Assembly (NCBI RefSeq): GCF_000739735.1
Contig: NZ_BBJF01000025.1
Location: 21,601 to 85,600, forward strand
DNA: 64,000 bases
Direction: 5' to 3'
DNA from: Paraburkholderia ginsengisoli NBRC 100965
GTDB lineage: Bacteria > Pseudomonadota > Gammaproteobacteria > Burkholderiales > Burkholderiaceae
A program made the translations under genes and the position numbers. Position 1 is the first letter of the stretch. Each line of letters opens with the position of its first letter. Below are positions 58,382 to 64,000 of this stretch, piece by piece. A model generated the notes under the pieces. It had not been told where the DNA came from and searched no databases. It saw only the letters and a program-made list of their open reading frames with translations.

Positions 58382-59482
58382 GTGAATACGGCCAGTCTTG
58401 CTCACCCCGGCGCACTCGACGCCTCGCCCGACGCGCTCGACGCCGCGCGTTCGGACACGGCGGGCGGCGTGCAGATCGATCATCTGACGGTGCGCTTCGG
58501 TTCGCGCACGGTGCTCGACGATCTGTCGTTGACCATCCAGCGCGGCGAACTGCTCACCGTGCTCGGCCGCAGCGGTTGCGGCAAGACGACGTTGCTGCGG
58601 TTCATCGCCGGGTTCATCGAAGCGGACGGCCTCGTCGGTACGCTGACCGTCGCCGGTCACGATCTCACGCACGTGCCGCCGCATAAGCGCAATCTCGGCC
58701 TGCTGTTTCAGAGCTATGCGCTGTTCCCGCATCTGTCGGTGTTCGAGAACGTGGCGTTCGGATTGCGCGCGCGCCGCACGCCGGCGCGCGACATCGCACG
58801 ACGCGTCGCCGACGCGTTGAAGCTCGTGCAACTCGGCGACGCCGGTCACGTAATGCCGGCGCAATTGTCGGGCGGCATGCAGCAACGGGTGGCGCTCGCA
58901 CGCGCACTCGTGATCGAGCCCGACGTGCTGCTGCTCGACGAACCGTTGTCTGCACTCGACGCCAATCTGCGCGCGTCGGTGCGTTCCGAACTGAAGTCGC
59001 TGCACGAGCGCCTGCCGAATCTGACGATCGTCTGCGTGACGCACGATCAGGACGACGCGCTGGTGCTGTCCGACCGCACGCTGCTGATGCGCGACGGCCG
59101 CATCGCGCAACTCGGCACGCCGCAGCAGTTGTACGACACGCCCGCCGACGGCTTCGTCGCGCGTTATCTGGGTGCGGCCAATCTGCTGCCGCCGCAGATC
59201 GCGTTCAGCATGGACGACGCGCGTTACAACGAGCGCGAGCGGGTCGCGTGTTTGCGTCCCGAGGCGCTGCGGATCGTGCCGCTCGGCGAAGGGCATCTGC
59301 ATGGCGCGATCGCGTCGGTCGAATGGTACGGCGCGGTGTTGTCGGTCTCGGTCGTGCTCGACGCGCTCCCCAACGAGCCGGTGCTCGTCACCATGCAGCG
59401 CGCCCACGGCATGATGCCGGAGAAGGGCGCGCGTGTTTCCCTGCGTTATGAGGCTGACGATGTCGTCCTTATCAACCCCTGA
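58382..59482 (+). CDS. phnT: 2-aminoethylphosphonate ABC transporter, ATPase
   Basis: GTG 58382, with GGAGG upstream, gives 366 residues. Walker A is LGRSGCGKTTLLRFIAG near residue 62, Q-loop FQSYALFPHLSVFENV, signature LSGGMQQRVALARAL, Walker B DVLLLDEPLSALDANL and switch His in VTHDQDDAL. A C-terminal TOBE-type domain follows (CLRPEALRIVPLGEGHLHGA). It powers the phosphonate importer with the two permeases encoded next. It overlaps phnU by 23 bases. Confidence 0.9.
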   Translation: MNTASLAHPGALDASPDALDAARSDTAGGVQIDHLTVRFGSRTVLDDLSLTIQRGELLTVLGRSGCGKTTLLRFIAGFIEADGLVGTLTVAGHDLTHVPPHKRNLGLLFQSYALFPHLSVFENVAFGLRARRTPARDIARRVADALKLVQLGDAGHVMPAQLSGGMQQRVALARALVIEPDVLLLDEPLSALDANLRASVRSELKSLHERLPNLTIVCVTHDQDDALVLSDRTLLMRDGRIAQLGTPQQLYDTPADGFVARYLGAANLLPPQIAFSMDDARYNERERVACLRPEALRIVPLGEGHLHGAIASVEWYGAVLSVSVVLDALPNEPVLVTMQRAHGMMPEKGARVSLRYEADDVVLINP

Positions 59483-60410
59483 TACGTCCGCGGCGCTCGG
59501 TGCGGCCAACGCCGCTGCCGACGCGCGCCGCAGCGCCAGCGCCGCCGCGCACACGGCCGCGGTGAAGCGGCGCGAACGCGCGGCGCAATGGCATCTGCTG
59601 TTTCTCGCGGTGGTGGTGCTCGGACCGCTGGTCGTCTATCCGCTCGTGCGTCTCGTAATGCTGAGCCTGACCGGCGCGCACGGCCCGAGCGTGCACGCGT
59701 ATGCGAGCTTCTTCGGCAATCCCGAAACGCGCGGCGTGATCGGCACGACGCTGTGGATCCTGTTCGCCAGCGCGGGTCTCGCATCGCTGCTCGGCGTGGC
59801 GCTCGCGTCGATCCTGTTCTTCAAACCGTTCCCCGGCGCGCGGCTGATCACACGCTTTCTCGAACTGTTCGTCGCGTTCCCGTCGTTTCTGGTCGCGTTC
59901 ACGTTGATCTTTCTGTACGGCTCGCAGGGCTCGGTCAGCATCGGCCTGCAGCGGCTCTTCAATCTGCAGGCGCCGCCGCTGGACTTCCTGTTCGGCGTCG
60001 GCGGCGTGATTCTCGCGGAAGTGGTGTTCTACGCGCCGTTCGTCGTGCGGCCGACGCTCGCGTCGTTCGCGCTGCTCGACCGGCGTCTGATCGAAGCCGC
60101 CCGCAGTCTCGGCGCGAGCGGCACGATGGTCGCGTTCAAGGTGATTCTGCCGCTTGCGTGGCCGGGTATCGCGGCGGGCACGATCCTCTGTTTCCTGTTG
60201 ACGCTCAACGAGTTCGGCATTCTGCTCGTGCTCGGCAGCGCGCATCTGATTACGCTGCCGGTGGCGATCTACAGCGCCGCCACGGTCGACCTCGACCTGC
60301 CGACCGCCGCCGCCGGCGCGGTCGTGATGCTGATGATGTCGTTGTCGCTGTACGCGTTGTATCGCCAGGTCAACCGTCGCAAGGTGAAAGGAGCGGGCCA
60401 TGGCCGTTGA
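59460..60410 (+). CDS. phnU: 2-aminoethylphosphonate ABC transporter permease
   Basis: ATG 59460 gives 316 residues. The membrane protein has about six helices after a basic N-terminal tail. Its coupling loop near residue 215 reads RRLIEAARSLGASGTMVAFK followed by VILPLAWPGI. FVAFPSFLVAFTLIFLYGSQ is typical of the PhnU-like group. It overlaps both phnT and phnV, so the importer genes are translationally coupled. It forms the channel with PhnV. Confidence 0.88.
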   Translation: MSSLSTPDTSAALGAANAAADARRSASAAAHTAAVKRRERAAQWHLLFLAVVVLGPLVVYPLVRLVMLSLTGAHGPSVHAYASFFGNPETRGVIGTTLWILFASAGLASLLGVALASILFFKPFPGARLITRFLELFVAFPSFLVAFTLIFLYGSQGSVSIGLQRLFNLQAPPLDFLFGVGGVILAEVVFYAPFVVRPTLASFALLDRRLIEAARSLGASGTMVAFKVILPLAWPGIAAGTILCFLLTLNEFGILLVLGSAHLITLPVAIYSAATVDLDLPTAAAGAVVMLMMSLSLYALYRQVNRRKVKGAGHGR

Positions 60411-61263
60411 ACTCGACCCGACCGTGTTGCCGGTCATGCACAAGAAGGCGCGGCCGGTGCGCCACAGTCTGCCGGTGCGCATGCTCGGCGGCCTGTTTCT
60501 CGGATTCGCCGCGCTGCTGTGCTTCTGGCTGTTCGTGCTGCCGGTGCTGGTGGTCGCGCTTTCCAGCGTGGCCGCGCATTGGTCCGGCACGATCCTGCCC
60601 GACGGCTTCAGCATGCGCTGGTTCGAGCGGCTCGGATCGAGCGACTTCGATGCGCTCACCACCAGTCTCGAAGTCGGCATGGGTGTCGCGGTGCTCGGCA
60701 CGATCCTCGGGTTGTGGCTCGCGCTGGCGCTCGAAGGACGCGACCGGCGTGGCCTCGGCGCGATCGTCGACACCATCGCGATGATGCCCAACGGCGTGCC
60801 GAGCGTGGTGCTCGGGCTCGCGGTGCTGATCGCGTATCACAAGCGGCCGGTGGATCTGTCGAGCTCGGCGGCGATCGTCGTGTTCGTTCAGCTCGCGCTG
60901 GTGCTGCCGTTCTGCTACCGCTGTGCAGCCGCGGCGTTGCGCCCGGAACTGACGGTGCTGCGCGAAGCGGCGGCGAGCCTCGGTGCGCCGCCGTCGATGG
61001 TGTTGCGCCGGGTGGTGCTGCCGCAGCTGGTGCCCGCGATCCGCGCCAGTCTCGCGCTCGGCTTCGCGCTGTCGCTCGGCGAACTCGGTGCGACGCTCAC
61101 CGTGTATCCGCCGGGTTTCGCGACGGTGCCGATCGTCGTGGTCGGGCAGGTGGAGCGCGGTTATTACCTGCCAGCCTCCGCGCTGTCGCTGATTCTGCTG
61201 CTGGTCTCGCTGGCCGCGCTGGTGTTGATCGCCGCGCGCGTCCCTCGCCGCCGGGCGGACTGA
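60400..61263 (+). CDS. phnV: 2-aminoethylphosphonate ABC transporter permease
   Basis: The 287-residue membrane protein starts behind AAGGAG inside the end of phnU. Its coupling loop reads LTVLREAAASLGAPPSMVLR followed by VVLPQLVPAI, and MMPNGVPSVVLGLAVLIAYH is typical of the PhnV group. It is the last importer gene; the regulator gene starts 61 bases on in the same direction. Confidence 0.88.
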   Translation: MAVELDPTVLPVMHKKARPVRHSLPVRMLGGLFLGFAALLCFWLFVLPVLVVALSSVAAHWSGTILPDGFSMRWFERLGSSDFDALTTSLEVGMGVAVLGTILGLWLALALEGRDRRGLGAIVDTIAMMPNGVPSVVLGLAVLIAYHKRPVDLSSSAAIVVFVQLALVLPFCYRCAAAALRPELTVLREAAASLGAPPSMVLRRVVLPQLVPAIRASLALGFALSLGELGATLTVYPPGFATVPIVVVGQVERGYYLPASALSLILLLVSLAALVLIAARVPRRRAD

Positions 61264-61324
61264 CGAACTTTTTCCGATGTTGGTGTTGGCGTGCGGCGGC
61301 CGCATGCCGTTGCTATCGATCGAT

Positions 61325-62005
61325 ATGGCAAAAGTTGTCGAAATGACCGAGTATATGCACACCGACTCCGCCGCGCCGATCGAGGTTGTGCGCCAGCATT
61401 CACTGACCGCGCTGGTGCGCGACGAGATCGAGCGGCACATTGTCGAAGGGCGGCTCGCGCCGGGCGACAAGCTCAACGAGGCCGATTGGGCGACGCGGCT
61501 GCAGGTGTCGCGTGGACCGGTGCGCGAAGCGTTTCGCGCGCTGGAGCAGGCCGGCCTCGTGCGCACCGAGAAGAACCGCGGCGTGTTCGTGCGCACGGTG
61601 TCGCCGGTCGAAGCCGACGAAATCCATGCGGTGCGTGCGGTACTCGAAGAAGCGGCGTGCCGGATGCTGGCGCCTCGCATCGACGCTCGCCAGCTCGCGG
61701 TGTTGCGCGACTGGCTCGACGCGATGCGCGCCGCTGCCGACGCGCACGATCACGATGCGTATGCGCGCGCCGATGTCGCGTTTCATGACGCGCTAGTGGC
61801 GGCGTCGGGCAACCTGAAGCTGTATGAGACGTATCGGCGGCTCGTGAGCGAGCTAAGTCTGTGCCGGCGCGCGGCGCGGGTGATGGATGCCGATGCGACG
61901 GAGCGCTCGCTGGCCGAGTATCGCGCCATTCTGACGGCGCTCGCGTCGCGCGATGCCGGACATGCCGCGACGCTGATGCTCGCGCATGTGAACGGCGGTT
62001 TGTAA
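61325..62005 (+). CDS. FadR-type GntR regulator of phosphonate utilisation (PhnR-like)
   Basis: ATG 61325 gives 226 residues. The GntR helix-turn-helix reads ALVRDEIERHIVEGRLAPGD and WATRLQVSRGPVREAFRALE. The C-terminal FCD domain carries the metal/effector residues in ARADVAFHDALVAASGN and TLMLAHVNGGL. It matches the regulator found beside PhnSTUV importers in Burkholderia. It probably senses 2-aminoethylphosphonate or a breakdown product and controls the importer and degradation genes. A 14-bp palindrome follows its stop codon. Confidence 0.85.
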   Translation: MAKVVEMTEYMHTDSAAPIEVVRQHSLTALVRDEIERHIVEGRLAPGDKLNEADWATRLQVSRGPVREAFRALEQAGLVRTEKNRGVFVRTVSPVEADEIHAVRAVLEEAACRMLAPRIDARQLAVLRDWLDAMRAAADAHDHDAYARADVAFHDALVAASGNLKLYETYRRLVSELSLCRRAARVMDADATERSLAEYRAILTALASRDAGHAATLMLAHVNGGL

Positions 62006-62006
62006 C

Positions 62007-62020
62007 GCACGCATGCGTGC
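62007..62020. promoter_or_regulatory. 14-bp perfect palindrome after the regulator gene
   Basis: GCACGCATGCGTGC directly follows the FadR-type regulator stop and lies about 180 bases before the hydrolase gene. It could be an operator or part of a terminator. Confidence 0.35.
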
Positions 62021-62200
62021 TTGCAAGGTGGCGCGGAAGATGTCGCGGGAAATGCCACCGGCGACGCGACGGCGTCGGCCGCCGGCCTCCGCGGGAGGTT
62101 GCCGGCAACGCCGCTTCTGCACGATTGAGCGACGAGCGATTGAACGCACCCGCAACGCGTTGACGACTGCACGCGTGCCGGGCACGCAGGGAAGACAACG

Positions 62201-63110
62201 ATGGCGAACTCAGCCGAACCCACGATCGAAGTCAACGGCCGCCGCTACCGGCTGCCTGCGCAACCGACCGTCGTGGTGTGCGTCGACGGCTGCGAGTTCG
62301 CCTATCTCGACGCGGCGGTCGCGGCCGGCGTCGCGCCGTTCATCGGCAAGCTGCTGGACGGCGGCGCCGCGTTCAGGGGTGATTGCGTGATGCCGTCGTT
62401 CACCAACCCGAACAACGTGTCGATCGTCTGCGGCGTGCCGCCATCGGTGCACGGTATCTGCGGCAACCACTTCTGGGACCCGCACGCGAACGACGGCGCG
62501 GGCGCCGAAGTCATGATGAACGATCCGGCTTATCTGCGCGCCGGCACGTTGCTCGCGGCCGCCGCCGACGCGGGCGCTACGGTCGGCGCGGTCACCGCGA
62601 AGGACAAGCTGCGCCGCCTGCTCGGCTGGCAACTGGAGGGCGTCTGTTTCTCGGCGGAAAAGGCGGGCGAGGCGTCGCGCGAAGAGAACGGCATCGACGA
62701 CGTGCTTGCTCTGGTCGGCTTGCCGCTGCCCGACGTGTACAGCGCGGCGCTGTCCGAATTCGTGTTCGCGGCCGGCGTGCGGCTCGCGCAGACGCGCATG
62801 CTCGACCTGATGTATCTGTCGACCACCGACTATATCCAGCACAAATGGGCGCCGGGCACCGACGGCGCGAACGCGTTTTTCGCGACGATGGACGGCTACC
62901 TGGCGCAGCTCGACGCGCTCGGGTGGGTGATTGGCCTGACCGCTGATCACGGGCATGAACGCCAAGCACGATCCACAGACGGGCGAGCCGAACGTGATCT
63001 ATCTGCAGGACGTGCTGGACGACTGGCTCGGCGCGAAAGAGGCGCGCGTGATCTTGCCGATCACCGATCCGTACGTCGTGCATCACGGCGCGCTCGGTTC
63101 GTTCGCGACG
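62201..63110 (+). pseudogene. phnA: Phosphonoacetate hydrolase gene, frameshifted and truncated
   Basis: The first 250 codons encode the alkaline-phosphatase-like phosphonoacetate hydrolase: VVVCVDGCEFAYLDAAVAAG, MPSFTNPNNVSIVCGVPPSV with the nucleophile Thr region, GNHFWDPH, LSTTDYIQHKWAPGTDGANA and GLTADHG. At about 62951 one extra G/C base shifts the frame; the family sequence continues in the next frame as MNAKHDPQTGEPNVIYLQDV, then VILPITDPYVVHHGALGSFAT, and breaks off near 63110. About 100 C-terminal residues, including the last metal-binding His region, are missing. GGGAAG precedes the ATG. The enzyme would cleave phosphonoacetate to acetate and phosphate; this copy cannot do so. Confidence 0.85.
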
Positions 63111-63345
63111 CCGTTCGCATCGGCAATGGCAGGCCGTTCGCGTTGTTGGGCATGTGGACGAACCGGCAGGACGCAATTGCACGCTTCGTCAACCAATTGC
63201 AGGTGGGCGCACGGTCAACGTGCGGGAAGTGCTTGACTGCTGGGTCGAACCGACGCCGTCCAGCGTGATCGAGGACTTTGACCTGGCCACAGGAAAGGCA
63301 TTGAGGAAGCGATGAAGAGCTTCTCCAATCTGAAGACGTTTTGAT
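63111..63345 (+). other. Unidentified remnant fused to the broken phosphonoacetate hydrolase gene
   Basis: After the break near 63110 the sequence no longer resembles the hydrolase in any frame. One frame reads RIGNGRPFALLGMWTNRQDA, another reads VNVREVLDCWVEPTPSSVIE and ends DLATGKALRKR-stop. Both look protein-like but shift frame between them, so this may be the decayed end of another gene joined by deletion or insertion. I do not recognise it. Confidence 0.4.
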
Positions 63346-63362
63346 TTTGAGGGAGTAAGAGC

Positions 63363-63929
63363 GTGGCATTGAGTTTGAACGACATCCGCTCGCTGTTCGA
63401 GCAATATGGGGCGCTGGCTTATAGCGGCGAGCCGGTGACGCAACTCGAGCATGCGTTGCAAAGCGGCGCGCTGGCCGAAGAGGCGGGGGCCGCCGACGAA
63501 CTGGTCGCCGCCGCATTTCTGCACGACCTTGGGCATTTGCTGAATCTGCAGGGCGATACGCCGACCGAGCGGGGTATCGACGATCTGCATCAGTACTTCG
63601 CGCTGCCGTTCTTGCGGCCGGTGTTGCCGGACGCGGTGTTGGAGCCGATCCGTTTGCACGTCGACGCAAAGCGCTGCCTGTGCGCGATCGACGAGACGTA
63701 TTTCGGCCAGCTATCCGCCGATTCTGTGCGCAGTCTGGAACTGCAGGGCGGCATTTTCAGCAAGGAGGAGGCCGAGGCGTTTCTGCGCAAACCCTATGCG
63801 GAAGATGCTTTGCGTCTGCGTAAATGGGATGACCGCGCGAAAGAACAGAATCGCGCGACGCCGGACCTCGATCACTATCTGGGCTTGGTCGAGCGGGTGA
63901 TGCGTAAGCATGCGGATGCGCGTGCCTGA
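63363..63929 (+). CDS. Phosphonate-degrading HD-domain oxygenase (PhnZ-like)
   Basis: GTG 63363 behind GGGAG gives 188 residues. The HD metal ligands are in LEHALQSGALAEEAG, LVAAAFLHDLGHLLNL and LEPIRLHVDAKRCL. The length and the end (KWDDRAKEQNRATPDLDHYL) match the HD-domain oxygenases of 2-aminoethylphosphonate clusters. PhnZ uses a mixed-valent di-iron centre and O2 to cleave 1-hydroxy-2-aminoethylphosphonate to glycine and phosphate. A PhnY-type hydroxylase that would supply its substrate is not in the window and may lie to the right. Confidence 0.85.
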   Translation: MALSLNDIRSLFEQYGALAYSGEPVTQLEHALQSGALAEEAGAADELVAAAFLHDLGHLLNLQGDTPTERGIDDLHQYFALPFLRPVLPDAVLEPIRLHVDAKRCLCAIDETYFGQLSADSVRSLELQGGIFSKEEAEAFLRKPYAEDALRLRKWDDRAKEQNRATPDLDHYLGLVERVMRKHADARA

Positions 63930-64000
63930 GTCAGCGGTGTTTTGGTTGCGCGCGGTTGGTCGCGAGCCCGGCCGTCTTCTGTTCCGGCGCGTACAAGCAC

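Noticed and set aside
59472..60791. Long leftward open frame opposite phnU/phnV
   Set aside because: It is antisense to two coupled permease genes and has no recognisable motif.

Overview
The window looks like chromosomal DNA of a Burkholderiaceae bacterium, most probably Paraburkholderia or a close relative. The base composition is GC-rich with G/C-ending codons. Several sets of genes are typical of that family: a 2-aminoethylphosphonate uptake cluster with its FadR-type regulator, SsuA/B/C-like sulfonate importers paired with LLM-class flavin monooxygenases, an orphan VgrG island, and a second GroES-GroEL operon with a CIRCE operator. I found no rRNA or tRNA genes, no intact insertion sequence and no CRISPR array. 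The genus call is inference from gene content.

Layout. Positions 1-2976 are the edge of an aromatic-compound block (RidA-like protein, aromatic-acid MFS importer, BenD/XylL-like dihydrodiol dehydrogenase). Positions 3195-7408 hold a polar amino-acid importer without an ATPase, then a divergent LysR regulator/DUF4865 pair and a small broken reading frame. Positions 7435-19582 form an organosulfur-type region: a leftward operon (binding protein, two permeases, ATPase, LLM monooxygenase), an accessory groES-groEL operon, a short-chain dehydrogenase followed by a CmcJ/NvfI-type gene with a nonsense codon, a second sulfonate-type binding protein and a second LLM monooxygenase.

Positions 19889-24870 are the most interesting part. 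A membrane hybrid histidine kinase has a CqsS/LqsS/PhcS-like six-helix sensor domain followed by HK-REC-REC-HPt. It lies directly downstream of a gene for an enzyme resembling the fatty acyl-ACP reductase (AAR) of cyanobacteria, and it is convergent with a REC-histidine kinase protein that has no output domain, as described for Ralstonia PhcR. No CqsA-type synthase is present. The locus therefore looks like a self-contained cell-cell signalling circuit in which a fatty-aldehyde-forming enzyme may supply the signal.

Positions 25440-29512 carry outer-membrane phospholipase A and a leftward sulfotransferase / phytanoyl-CoA-dioxygenase-like / hypothetical group. Positions 29826-36548 are a type VI secretion island: VgrG, a large effector with a C-terminal pesticin-like muramidase, a LprI-type lysozyme inhibitor as likely immunity protein, an unknown protein and a PAAR tip protein. 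Positions 36843-50777 are mostly housekeeping and accessory genes (DedA-PAP2-LssY fusion, HD hydrolase, OsmC, Lrp, LysE, YnfA, DUF1993, S53 and S10 peptidases, NAD synthetase). Positions 51167-55315 contain an L,D-transpeptidase with a repeat-bearing N-terminus and a frameshifted tail, an EamA transporter with a duplicated 3' end, a 16-copy 8-bp tandem repeat upstream of it, and a UbiB/ABC1-like protein that has lost its kinase motifs.

Positions 55507-63929 are a 2-aminoethylphosphonate cluster: DeoR regulator, PhnS-T-U-V importer, FadR-type regulator, a phosphonoacetate hydrolase gene broken by a frameshift and C-terminal loss, and an intact HD-domain phosphonate oxygenase. Single-base lesions recur in the window (about 7307, 16344, 52295, 62951), so either several accessory genes are decaying or some lesions are sequence errors.
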